Counted from the first letter of the stretch, positions 1-6,943 are shown. The stretch is 7,275 nucleotides of DNA from an uncultured Clostridia bacterium (GCA_947588915.1 CANPZA010000074.1:1-7275); one strand, 5' to 3'. The notes: generated from the sequence alone by a model not told the origin. A program made the numbers and translations.

Positions 1-794
1 TATTATTTATAATAGGAAGTCTATTTGGAAGTTTTTATACACTAGCAGTACATAGAATTCCAAAAAGACAAGATATTACACATACACATTCATATTGTCC
101 TAATTGTAACAATAAATTAGGATTTTTAGACTTGATACCAATATTAAGTTATATAGGACTAAAAGGAAAATGTAGATATTGTAAAGAAAAAATAAGACCA
201 AGATATCTCATTTTAGAAGTATTATCAGGACTAATATTTGTAATAATTGCATATGTAATGAAATTATCATATGAAACCTTAACACTACAAACAATAATAC
301 AATATGGATTTTTCACATTATATATAACATATATAATATTAATATGTGGAATAGATAAAGAAAATAAAAAAATTGATAAATATGTATCAGTTTATGGTAT
401 TGTAATATCTATTATGTATATGATATATCTATACATAGTAGGACAAGCTAATATATATAGATATGGCATATATTTAATTTTATACATAGTAATTTTAATT
501 TTAGACACAATAACATTAAGATGGTATGCTAAAAATAGTTATACACTAGGAATTTTACTAATGCTTGTAACAATGGCAATATTTACAGGAGAATATATTA
601 CAGTAAATGCCATTATAGTTACATTATTATCAACATTATTCTATATTTTAATTAAAAAAATAAAATTAGGAAGAAGAAAAAACATAAAAGTAGAGAAAGA
701 AATATCAAGAAAATTTTGTATAGGTTTTTATTTAGGAATGTCTAACATTTTTTTACTAATAATAGTATTATTCCTTAATAACTATATAATATAA
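1..794 (+). CDS. pilD: Prepilin peptidase (PilD-like), 5' end outside the window
   Basis: This is a type IV prepilin leader peptidase, a polytopic inner-membrane enzyme that cuts prepilins after the conserved Gly and methylates the new N-terminus. The frame is open from base 3, giving 263 visible residues. The visible start, IIGSLFGSFYTLAVHRIPK, matches the family's N-terminal GSF...HRLP segment, so only about 10-15 residues should be missing. The zinc-binding pair CPNC (visible residues 32-35) and CRYC (57-60) is present, followed by PRYLILEVLSG, typical of the methylase-type N-terminal domain. About six further hydrophobic segments follow. The first catalytic Asp is seen in CGIDKENKKID (codon 354-356). 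The second catalytic motif, GxGD, is not recognisable: by-eye alignment places GILLML (from base 549) where GDVKLL is expected. The next gene begins 12 bases downstream, so they are probably co-transcribed. The family assignment is secure; activity is uncertain. Confidence 0.88.
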   Translation, partial: LFIIGSLFGSFYTLAVHRIPKRQDITHTHSYCPNCNNKLGFLDLIPILSYIGLKGKCRYCKEKIRPRYLILEVLSGLIFVIIAYVMKLSYETLTLQTIIQYGFFTLYITYIILICGIDKENKKIDKYVSVYGIVISIMYMIYLYIVGQANIYRYGIYLILYIVILILDTITLRWYAKNSYTLGILLMLVTMAIFTGEYITVNAIIVTLLSTLFYILIKKIKLGRRKNIKVEKEISRKFCIGFYLGMSNIFLLIIVLFLNNYII

Positions 795-806
795 AGGAGA
801 CAAACT

Positions 807-1205
807 ATGAAATTAAAAAGTGAGAAAGGTTTTGCAATTACAGATATTGCAATATCAATAGTTGTATTATTCATCTTCATATCATTGATTGCAATTTTAT
901 CTTATAATATAAATAGTTATTTTAGAGAAACAGAAATAAGAACGCAAGCAGCAGAAATAGCAGTAAGAGAAATAGAAGATGTAAAAACAAAGACAATAGA
1001 TGAAGTGCAAAGTATAGATGAACCACAAGAAATATCAGATGCAGAAGGATTTTTTAAATCAGTTACAGTAGAAGATTATTCAAGCCTAAAAGATTCAATA
1101 GTAGAGCCAAATTACGTAAAAAAGGTAACAGTAACAATACAATACAAATTTAAGAAAAATACAGAAAGCATAAAACTTTCTACAATAATAACAAAGGAGA
1201 CATAA
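807..1205 (+). CDS. Type IV prepilin-like protein, PilV/GspI-like minor pilin
   Basis: This 132-residue protein is a small prepilin expected to be cut by the prepilin peptidase and inserted as a minor subunit at or near the pilus tip. It starts with a short basic leader, then KG|FAITDIAISI, with cleavage predicted between Gly8 and Phe9, and a hydrophobic alpha-1 helix to about residue 32. The rest is a charged helix (about 37-60) and a C-terminal beta region. The end, VKKVTVTIQYKF...IKLSTIIT, resembles the closing strands of PilV/GspI pseudopilins, which is why I prefer that class. The residue at mature position +5 is Asp13 rather than the usual Glu. A clear AAAGGAGA ribosome binding site (793-800) lies 6 bases before the ATG. 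The stop codon abuts the next ATG with no gap, suggesting coupled translation. Being a prepilin is well supported; the PilV label is inference. Confidence 0.8.
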   Translation: MKLKSEKGFAITDIAISIVVLFIFISLIAILSYNINSYFRETEIRTQAAEIAVREIEDVKTKTIDEVQSIDEPQEISDAEGFFKSVTVEDYSSLKDSIVEPNYVKKVTVTIQYKFKKNTESIKLSTIITKET

Positions 1206-1631
1206 ATGATGAAAAAACAAAAAGGTATAACGTTAATATCTTTAACAATTTACATTATAGGTCTAACATTTGTACTTTCAATAATAGCAGTTGTAAGCTC
1301 ATATTTCTATAAAAATGTAGATACAACAAATAAGCAAATAGAACCTCTTACAGAGTATACTAAATTCACATCTTTTTTTACAGAATTTATAGAAGATAAT
1401 GATACAAAAGTATTAGAATGTGGAGAAAACTATATAGTATTTAATAATGGAGTACAATATACTTATGTACAAGCAAATAAAGGAATTTACTATAATAAAG
1501 TAAAAATATGTAGAGATGTTAGAATTTGTACATTTGAATACAACGGACAAAATGGAAAAGGAAAAATTATATTAAAAATTAAAATAGGTAATTCGGACAT
1601 AAAAACAACAGAATATACACTTAAAAATTAG
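1206..1631 (+). CDS. Type IV prepilin-like protein, PilW/GspJ/ComGF-like minor pilin
   Basis: This 141-residue prepilin-like protein has the leader MMKKQKG|ITLISLTIYIIG, cleavage expected after Gly7, and one hydrophobic segment at residues 8-33. The remainder is predicted to lie outside the membrane. The central and C-terminal pattern (ENYIVFNNGVQYTYV, KGIYYNKVKIC, then KGKIILKIKIG) resembles the beta-rich region of PilW/GspJ/ComGF-type minor pilins. Mature position +5 is Ser12 instead of Glu. Three cysteines (72, 102, 108) could form a disulfide; this is speculative. Two ATGs in a row (1206 and 1209) both sit at a workable distance from the AAGGAGA site at 1194-1200 (5 and 8 bases), so the true start may be either; the choice does not alter the mature protein. 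It directly abuts the preceding pilin gene and likely acts with it in the pilus tip complex. Confidence 0.75.
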   Translation: MMKKQKGITLISLTIYIIGLTFVLSIIAVVSSYFYKNVDTTNKQIEPLTEYTKFTSFFTEFIEDNDTKVLECGENYIVFNNGVQYTYVQANKGIYYNKVKICRDVRICTFEYNGQNGKGKIILKIKIGNSDIKTTEYTLKN

Positions 1632-1639
1632 TAAATTTA

Positions 1640-1649
1640 TGTAATTACA
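1640..1649. repeat. Perfect 10-base palindrome upstream of pilB
   Basis: TGTAATTACA is its own reverse complement. It lies in the only sizeable gap inside the pilus cluster, just upstream of the candidate pilB promoter, where an activator or repressor could bind. I do not recognise it as the site of a named regulator. In sequence this AT-rich a 10-base palindrome can occur by chance. Confidence 0.3.
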
Positions 1650-1655
1650 AAAAAA

Positions 1656-1686
1656 TCAACAAAAAGTGTAAAAAATATAGTATAAT
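1656..1686 (+). promoter_or_regulatory. Candidate promoter for pilB-pilT-pilC
   Basis: A perfect -10 hexamer TATAAT lies at 1681-1686, 33 bases before the pilB start codon. The best -35 is weak: TCAACA at 1656-1661 (4 of 6 matches to TTGACA) with a long 19-base spacer. There is no terminator hairpin in the 1632-1719 gap, so read-through from the upstream pilin genes is also likely. This would be an internal promoter giving the motor genes extra expression. Confidence 0.45.
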
Positions 1687-1719
1687 AAAATAGAAAAGAT
1701 ACGAAAGAAGGGAAAAATT

Positions 1720-3357
1720 ATGGATGCAAAAAGAAGGCAACCAATGGGTGTTGAATTAGTAAGAAGAGGAATTGTAAAAGAACAAGATATTGAAAGAGCA
1801 CTTCAATATCAAAAAGATCATCCAAGTAGAAAATTAGGAGATATCCTATATCTTTTAGATGCTTGTGATCCAAATATTTTGATAGAGGCAATAGGAGATA
1901 TCATTGGAGAAAAAGGAATTTTATTGACAGGAGATAAAATAAAAGTTAAATTAACAGATTATTTTTCAATAGATGTTGCTAAGAAAAATAAAGTTATTCC
2001 TTTTGAAGTGGCAAATGGTAAAATAAAAGTATGTTTTGCAAATACAGTAAGAAATAATAATATAAGTACAGTAAGGTTATTGTTACTAAACAAAGGATTA
2101 GTAATGGAAAGTTATATTACCTTTGAGACTGATATTGATAAAATACTAAAATCATTAGAAGGAGAAGTAACAACAAACTTTGAGGCAGAAACAGGAAATA
2201 ATGACACAGTAACAGGATTAGTAGACAGTATAATAAAAACAGGAATAAAAAGAAGAGCAAGTGACATACATATAGAGCCAATGGCAGAAGAAATTAGAAT
2301 AAGATATAGAATTGATGGTGAATTATTTACAGCAGCAAGAATAAAAAAAGAAAAACAACAACAAATAATAGGAAGATTAAAAGCAATATCAAATATGCAC
2401 CAAGAAAAACAAGAAGCTCAAGATGGTAGAATTCTAATTTATGAGGACTATAATATTCGTGTATCATCTCAACCAAATGTATATGGAGAAAAATTTGTTT
2501 TAAGATTACTTAAGAAAAATGAAAACATAAAAAATATATTTGATTTAGGATTTCCAGGAACAGAAGATGATTTAAAGAAAAGTATTAATAAGAAAAATAG
2601 TATAACAATAATTGCTGCACCAACAGGAGAAGGTAAAACCACTACATTATATAGTATAATGGATTATTTAAATAGTCCAGAGATAAATATAACAACAATA
2701 GAAGATCCAGTAGAAATTAGAATAAAAGGATTAAACCAAATTGAAATAGATAATAAATCATCATTTTCAGGAGCATTAAGAACAGTATTAAGACAAGACC
2801 CAGATATTATATTAGTTGGAGAGATAAGAGATAGAGAAACAGGAGAAATTGCTATCCAAGCAGGACAAACTGGACATTATGTTTTATCAACAATACATAC
2901 AATAGATAGCATAGAAGTAATAACGAGATTAAGAAAAATAGGACTTTCAGATTATGATATATCAAGTACACTTGCAACTTCTATATCACAAAGATTAGTA
3001 AGAAAATTATGTCCTAAATGTAAGCAAGAAAGACCATTTGATGAAGAAGAAAAGAAAATAATAACATCAATTGGAGAAAAATACAATGTTCAATTTGATT
3101 TAAGCGGAACAACTTATTCAGCACAAGGATGTAAATATTGTAACAATACAGGATATTATGACAGAATAGGAATATTTGAAGTATTAAACATAACAGATGA
3201 AATTAAAGAAGAAATTATGACAGGAAAATCTAGTCTAGAAATTAGAAAAAAAGCTATAGAACAAAATTATAAGCCTTTAGTGATAGATGGAATAAGAAAA
3301 GTAGTAAAAGGACTTACAACTTTAGAAGAATTAAATAGAAAGTTATTAATATATTAG
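1720..3357 (+). CDS. pilB: Type IV pilus assembly ATPase PilB (GspE family)
   Basis: This is the cytoplasmic hexameric ATPase that powers pilus extension through the PilC platform. The 545 residues are close to the usual PilB length. Residues 1-150 form an MshEN-type N-terminal domain, starting GVELVRRGIVKEQDIERALQ. Next come the pre-ATPase segment with RASDIHIEP and RIRYRIDG (179-200), Walker A APTGEGKTTT (300-309, Lys306), Asp box TTIEDPVEI (325-333), Walker B DPDIILVGEIRD (360-371, Glu368) and His box TGHYVLSTIHT (384-394, His386 and His393). The zinc-binding tetracysteine is complete: Cys431, Cys434, Cys471, Cys474. All catalytic features look intact. The usual HTND after the His box reads HTID. 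A GAAGGGA ribosome binding site (1707-1713) precedes the ATG by 6 bases. The N-terminal domain and tetracysteine distinguish it from PilT; ComGA usually lacks the MshEN domain. pilT follows after 22 bases. Confidence 0.95.
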   Translation: MDAKRRQPMGVELVRRGIVKEQDIERALQYQKDHPSRKLGDILYLLDACDPNILIEAIGDIIGEKGILLTGDKIKVKLTDYFSIDVAKKNKVIPFEVANGKIKVCFANTVRNNNISTVRLLLLNKGLVMESYITFETDIDKILKSLEGEVTTNFEAETGNNDTVTGLVDSIIKTGIKRRASDIHIEPMAEEIRIRYRIDGELFTAARIKKEKQQQIIGRLKAISNMHQEKQEAQDGRILIYEDYNIRVSSQPNVYGEKFVLRLLKKNENIKNIFDLGFPGTEDDLKKSINKKNSITIIAAPTGEGKTTTLYSIMDYLNSPEINITTIEDPVEIRIKGLNQIEIDNKSSFSGALRTVLRQDPDIILVGEIRDRETGEIAIQAGQTGHYVLSTIHTIDSIEVITRLRKIGLSDYDISSTLATSISQRLVRKLCPKCKQERPFDEEEKKIITSIGEKYNVQFDLSGTTYSAQGCKYCNNTGYYDRIGIFEVLNITDEIKEEIMTGKSSLEIRKKAIEQNYKPLVIDGIRKVVKGLTTLEELNRKLLIY

Positions 3358-3379
3358 AGAAAAACAAAGGAGGAAAATT

Positions 3380-4477
3380 ATGAACGTAGATAAAATACTT
3401 GACCAAGCTATGGAATTAGATGCTTCTGATGTACATTTAATTTGTGAAAATAAACCTATGCTTAGAATTGCAAGAAATTTAGTGCCAGTGCCAAATAGCA
3501 AAATATTAACAGAAGAAGACATGTATGAAATATATGATTATTTAGTAAAAGGAAATATAGATAAAGATGAGGTATATAATACTACAAGAAAATTAGATAC
3601 ATCATATGAATATAAAGACATTCGTTTAAGAGTTAATATTTCTTTTGCAAATGATGTTCCACTATGTACACTAAGATTAATAAAAAATGAATTACCAACT
3701 TATGAATCATTAGGAGTACCAGATATAGTAAGAAGAATGACATACCAACCACAAGGGCTAATACTTGTTACAGGAAAAACAAACTCTGGTAAAAGTACAA
3801 CATTAAATGCTTTAATCAACCATATAAATGAAAATCAAAATAAAAAAATACTAACATTAGAAAACCCTGTAGAATACAGACATAAATCTAAAAAATCACT
3901 AATTGTACAAAAAGAAGTAGGAAAAGGAAGAGATAGTTTAACATTTAGTGATGGAGTTAAAAACTCATTAAGAGAGGACTGCGACATATTAGTAATTGGA
4001 GAGATTCGTGATAAAATAACAATGGAAGCAGCAATTGAAATGGCAGAATCAGGACACTTAGTAATTGGAACTTTACATACAAAATCTTGTGCTGAAACAA
4101 TTGACAGAATGATAAACTTCTATGAAGTAAGAGATCAAGCAAGTATCAAATATCTATTATCTGCATTATTAAAATTAGTAGTATCACAAAGATTACTACA
4201 AGGAACTGATGGAAAACTAGTATTAGTTCCAGAAGTAATGGTAGTAGATAATATCGTAGCAGGAATTATACGTAAAGAAAAATTAAGTGTATCAGAAATA
4301 GAAGATGCTATACAAAGTAATCTAGAAAAAGGAAGTATAGGATTAATAAACTCCTTAGCAGAACTTTTCGTTAAAGACAAAATAACTTTAGACCAAGCAA
4401 AATCTCAAATAGAAGAGAAAAATATAGAAACTTTAAATAGGACTATTATGCAATTAAAAATCAAGCATGAAAAATAA
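3380..4477 (+). CDS. pilT: Type IV pilus retraction ATPase PilT-like
   Basis: This is a cytoplasmic PilT-family hexameric ATPase, normally responsible for pilus depolymerisation and retraction (twitching). At 365 residues it has the length of PilT, and it lacks the MshEN domain and tetracysteine of PilB. It opens with a PilT-like PAS-type region containing ASDVHL (15-20). Walker A is TGKTNSGKST (131-140, Lys138), Walker B is DCDILVIGEIRD (200-211, Glu208), and the His box is SGHLVIGTLHT (224-234). The C-terminal region (VAGIIRKEKLS, then GLINSLAELFVKDKIT) corresponds to the AIRNLIRE/LIT region needed for retraction, in divergent form. Two oddities: the Asp box reads LENPVEY, with Asn162 in place of Asp, and Walker A has Lys-Thr-Asn where Pro-Thr-Gly is usual. 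A perfect AAAGGAGG site (3366-3373) stands 6 bases before the ATG. It lies between pilB and pilC, so it belongs to the same operon. Confidence 0.93.
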   Translation: MNVDKILDQAMELDASDVHLICENKPMLRIARNLVPVPNSKILTEEDMYEIYDYLVKGNIDKDEVYNTTRKLDTSYEYKDIRLRVNISFANDVPLCTLRLIKNELPTYESLGVPDIVRRMTYQPQGLILVTGKTNSGKSTTLNALINHINENQNKKILTLENPVEYRHKSKKSLIVQKEVGKGRDSLTFSDGVKNSLREDCDILVIGEIRDKITMEAAIEMAESGHLVIGTLHTKSCAETIDRMINFYEVRDQASIKYLLSALLKLVVSQRLLQGTDGKLVLVPEVMVVDNIVAGIIRKEKLSVSEIEDAIQSNLEKGSIGLINSLAELFVKDKITLDQAKSQIEEKNIETLNRTIMQLKIKHEK

Positions 4478-4499
4478 AGAAGAATAGGAGGAAAAACAA

Positions 4500-5846
4500 A
4501 TGCCTGAATATATCTATAGAGCAATGACTAAATCAGGGGTTATTGTAAGAAATAGAGTTGAATCATCAAGTAGGTGGAATTTGATAAAAGCATTAAAAAA
4601 TGGTAACTTATTACCAATATCAATTGAACAGGTTTCTTATCGTTCTAAAAAAGCAACTAAAAAACAGAAAAAGAATGTTACAGATATACAAGAAATCATG
4701 AAAAATGTAAATACAACACAACTAAACACTAAAAAGAAAACATTAAGCACAAAAGAAAAAATTAATGTATATTTTGCTAAATCAGAGAAAATAACACAAA
4801 GAGATATAGTAGTATTTACACAAAACTTTTATCTATTAAAAAAGGCAAACTTCAATAATATACATGCTTTGAATACTATAATTGAAGGTACAGAAAATAT
4901 ATCTTTTAAAGGTGTTTTGGAGGATATATTAGCAGGAGTTGAAGCAGGAGAAAATATGTATACAACAATGGAATATTATTCAAACATATTCCCTTACATA
5001 TATATAAACATGATAAAAGTAGGTGAATTATCAGGTTCATTAACAAACTCACTAGAACAAGCAGTAAAATATCTAGATGAAACAGAAGCTTTAAATAAAA
5101 AATTAAGATCTATATTAATTCCAAATATCATACAATTTGTATTATTACTAGTTATGCTTATTGTAGGTACATTAGTTGCTATACCAGCAATACAAGGAAT
5201 ATTTGATGAACTTGGAACAGAAGAAAAATTACCAGCTATAACATTATGGTTCGCAGACTTTATAGATCAAGTAATACTGTATTGGTACATACCAGTATCT
5301 ATAATAATAGCAATAACTGCAGCGATAATATTTTATATTAATACACCAAAAGGAAAATATAATTTCCACTATTTTAAATATAAAATGCCTATATTTGGTG
5401 AATTAATATTTGCATTAGACTTTTCAAGATTAATGAAAGCAATGTTATTAAATCTAAAAAATGGTATGAGAATTCAAGACTCCATAGAAGTAAGTAAAAA
5501 TGTAGTAAAAAATTATGTTATGCTATCTATCATAGAAACATCAATAAACAATATATTAATAGGAACATCATGGATAGATCCATTTGAAAAATCAGGACTA
5601 GCAAGTCCAATGATGACAGAAATGCTTAAAATAGGAATGCAGACAGACTTAACTGAAATGATGGAAAAACTAGTAGAATATATGGAAATAGACATAGACA
5701 ACATAATGACAAAGATTATGAAAGCACTACCACAAGTAGTATATGCAATAGTTGGAGTAGTATTAATATTCTTTGTATTAGTAGTATTAGTACCATGTAT
5801 TCAAGTTTATATGGGTAAATTCCTATTCTCAGCTTATAATGTATAA
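4500..5846 (+). CDS. pilC: Type IV pilus inner-membrane platform protein PilC (GspF family)
   Basis: PilC is the inner-membrane platform that couples PilB and PilT to pilin insertion and removal. The protein has 448 residues, somewhat longer than the roughly 400 typical of the family because of a Lys/Asn-rich linker at about 48-98. The start MPEYIYRAMTKSG is typical. The first GspF domain covers about 100-225 and keeps FPYIYINMIKVGELSGSL (164-181). Transmembrane segments lie near 205-232 and 260-280. The second GspF domain covers about 288-435 and ends in a hydrophobic segment (411-433). In that second domain the usual GE-x-(S/T)-G motif is replaced by KIGMQTDL (377-384), and the usual Glu-Pro before the last membrane segment reads Leu-Pro (410-411), so this half is more divergent. 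A TAGGAGG site (4485-4491) is 8 bases before the ATG. It is the last gene of the pilus unit, followed by a strong hairpin. Confidence 0.93.
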   Translation: MPEYIYRAMTKSGVIVRNRVESSSRWNLIKALKNGNLLPISIEQVSYRSKKATKKQKKNVTDIQEIMKNVNTTQLNTKKKTLSTKEKINVYFAKSEKITQRDIVVFTQNFYLLKKANFNNIHALNTIIEGTENISFKGVLEDILAGVEAGENMYTTMEYYSNIFPYIYINMIKVGELSGSLTNSLEQAVKYLDETEALNKKLRSILIPNIIQFVLLLVMLIVGTLVAIPAIQGIFDELGTEEKLPAITLWFADFIDQVILYWYIPVSIIIAITAAIIFYINTPKGKYNFHYFKYKMPIFGELIFALDFSRLMKAMLLNLKNGMRIQDSIEVSKNVVKNYVMLSIIETSINNILIGTSWIDPFEKSGLASPMMTEMLKIGMQTDLTEMMEKLVEYMEIDIDNIMTKIMKALPQVVYAIVGVVLIFFVLVVLVPCIQVYMGKFLFSAYNV

Positions 5847-5853
5847 TTGGGAC

Positions 5854-5873
5854 AGGTACAACTTTACCTTTTT
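5854..5873 (+). terminator. Weak possible terminator just after pilC
   Basis: AGGTA (5854-5858) pairs with TACCT (5865-5869) around a 6-base loop, and the right arm runs into five Ts (5869-5873). It begins 7 bases after the pilC stop codon. Five pairs make a weak stem; the longer hairpin at 5917-5969 is the better candidate. Confidence 0.25.
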
Positions 5874-5916
5874 AGATAATATTAAGACTGATTATAAACA
5901 TGAAAATATAAATTAT

Positions 5917-5969
5917 AAGAGTTACATTCAGACTTATCATAGTAATTAGTTTGATATGTAACTCTTTTT
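5917..5969 (+). terminator. Hairpin terminator closing the pilus operon
   Basis: AAGAGTTACAT (5917-5927) is the exact reverse complement of ATGTAACTCTT (5956-5966), an 11-pair stem. Past a single bulged T (5955) the stem continues with TCA/TGA (5928-5930 with 5952-5954) and GACT/AGTT (5931-5934 with 5948-5951, one G-U pair). The right arm ends in a T run (5965-5969). The long AT-rich stem plus T tract fits a rho-independent terminator, and its place between pilC and the promoter of the next gene supports this. An A-rich left flank could give some activity in the other direction. Confidence 0.7.
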
Positions 5970-5979
5970 AATTAAATTG

Positions 5980-6008
5980 TTGACAGTATAATAGTTTAAG
6001 TTTAAAAT
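5980..6008 (+). promoter_or_regulatory. Sigma-A type promoter for the ROK kinase gene
   Basis: A perfect -35 TTGACA (5980-5985) is followed after exactly 17 bases by TAAAAT (6003-6008), 5 of 6 matches to TATAAT. Transcription would begin around 6014-6017, giving a short leader of about 35 bases that carries the AGTAGGTG ribosome binding site (6035-6042). This makes the kinase gene a separate transcription unit from the pilus operon. A second perfect TATAAT at 6019-6024 has only a poor -35 in front of it. Confidence 0.7.
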
Positions 6009-6021
6009 ATCTTTAGGATAT
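6007..6021. repeat. Short inverted repeat over the start of ROK gene transcription
   Basis: ATATC (6007-6011) and GATAT (6017-6021) are inverted copies separated by TTTAG. They overlap the end of the -10 element and the predicted transcription start, a common place for a repressor operator. The arms are only 5 bases of AT-rich sequence, so chance is a strong alternative. Confidence 0.2.
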
Positions 6022-6049
6022 AATATAAAAAATAAGTAGGTGTAAATAA

Positions 6050-6928
6050 ATGAAAATAGGAATTGATATGGGTGGAAGCCATATAGCAATAGGAGTAGTA
6101 AGTAAAGAAGGAATAATTATTGAAAAAGTTGAAAAGAGGCTAACAAGTATTGAAAAACAAGATATAAAAAAATCTATAGAAGAAATTATTATTGAACATA
6201 TAAATCAATTTAAAAACAAATATGATATAGAAGAAATAGGTATGTCAATACCAGGAAGAGCAGAAAATGGAGTTATAATTTCATCTGGAAATATAGGAAT
6301 AAACAACTATCCAATTATAGAAATACTTAAGGATAAAATAAATTTACCAATAAAAATAAGAAATGATGCCAAATGTGCTGCAATAGCTGAAAATGCATAT
6401 GGGTGTTTAAAAGGTTATAATAGAAGTTTATTTTTAACATTAGGAACAGGAATAGGTGGAGCAGTATTTGATAATAACAAATTATTAGATGCTATAAAAA
6501 GACCTGGGTATGAAGTCGGTCATATGGTAATTGAAAGAAATGGAATATTATGTAGCTGTGGAAGAAAGGGATGTTTTGAAAGATATGCTTCTATGAAAGC
6601 TTTTAAAACAAATTTGAGAAATGCATTAGGATTTGATGAAAGCGTAAGAGGAGAAGAATTATTAGACATGATTAGAAAAAATAAACCACAAAATAATAAT
6701 TATGAAATAATTGAAAAAGTTGTAGAAAAATATATTGAAAACTTAAGTATTGGAATAATGAATCTGATTGTGATATTTGAGCCAGAAATCATAGGAATAG
6801 GAGGTAGTTTTGTATATTTTGAAGATGTATTATTACCAAAATTAAAGGAAAAACTAGACAGAAAAGATATTATAATAGAAACAGCAGTATTAGGAAATGA
6901 TGCTGGAATAATAGGTGCTACATTATAG
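6050..6928 (+). CDS. ROK-family sugar kinase, glucokinase-like
   Basis: This ROK-family protein most likely phosphorylates a hexose (glucose or an amino sugar) with ATP in the cytoplasm. It has 292 residues, slightly short of the usual 300-320 for ROK glucokinases. The phosphate motif IGIDMGGSHIAIGVV (3-17) opens the protein. The catalytic Asp is Asp106 in RNDAKCAAIAE, and the second nucleotide motif is LGTGIGGAVF (131-140). The ROK signature GYEVGHM (153-159) has Glu155 and His158 for sugar contact, and the zinc site CSCGRKGCFE supplies Cys168, Cys170 and Cys175 with His158. IIGIGGS and GNDAGIIGA near the C-terminus are also typical. There is no N-terminal DNA-binding domain, so it is a kinase rather than a ROK repressor. 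The substrate cannot be told from sequence alone. It has its own promoter and terminator, and nothing links it functionally to the pilus genes. Confidence 0.9.
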   Translation: MKIGIDMGGSHIAIGVVSKEGIIIEKVEKRLTSIEKQDIKKSIEEIIIEHINQFKNKYDIEEIGMSIPGRAENGVIISSGNIGINNYPIIEILKDKINLPIKIRNDAKCAAIAENAYGCLKGYNRSLFLTLGTGIGGAVFDNNKLLDAIKRPGYEVGHMVIERNGILCSCGRKGCFERYASMKAFKTNLRNALGFDESVRGEELLDMIRKNKPQNNNYEIIEKVVEKYIENLSIGIMNLIVIFEPEIIGIGGSFVYFEDVLLPKLKEKLDRKDIIIETAVLGNDAGIIGATL

Positions 6929-6943
6929 TAATGCCTATTTTTT
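6910..6943 (+). terminator. Terminator hairpin spanning the ROK gene stop codon
   Basis: AATAGGTG (6910-6917) pairs with TGCCTATT (6932-6939) through eight pairs, two of them G-U. After one mismatch, TAC (6919-6921) pairs with GTA (6928-6930), leaving ATTATA as loop. Six Ts follow (6938-6943). The stop codon TAG (6926-6928) sits within the hairpin, so the left arm is coding sequence. Confidence 0.65.

Noticed and set aside
132..794. Prepilin peptidase starting at base 132
   Set aside because: Base 132 is a TTG in the middle of the conserved N-terminal domain. The frame is open back to base 3 and contains the GSF motif and the first CPNC pair, so the gene begins before the window.
3957..4142. 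Minus-strand open frame of 61 codons
   Set aside because: It lies wholly inside pilT, whose Walker B and His box are encoded here on the plus strand; there is no family match or ribosome binding site.
4135..4380. Minus-strand open frame of 81 codons
   Set aside because: It is a shadow of the pilT C-terminal coding region, with no recognisable protein features.
5513..5704. Minus-strand open frame of 63 codons
   Set aside because: It is a shadow of pilC; the low-complexity Ser/Ile-rich translation is typical of the reverse of AT-rich coding DNA.
1720..5846. Competence (ComG) operon or type II secretion system instead of a type IV pilus
   Set aside because: PilB has an MshEN domain and tetracysteine, and a separate PilT retraction ATPase sits between it and PilC. 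ComG and type II secretion loci normally lack PilT.
5987..5992. Perfect TATAAT just after the TTGACA
   Set aside because: It starts 1 base after the -35 hexamer, so it cannot serve with it, and the sequence 17 bases upstream (the terminator T run) is not a -35.
6050..6928. ROK-family transcriptional repressor (NagC/XylR type)
   Set aside because: The protein begins directly at the phosphate-binding motif and has no N-terminal helix-turn-helix.
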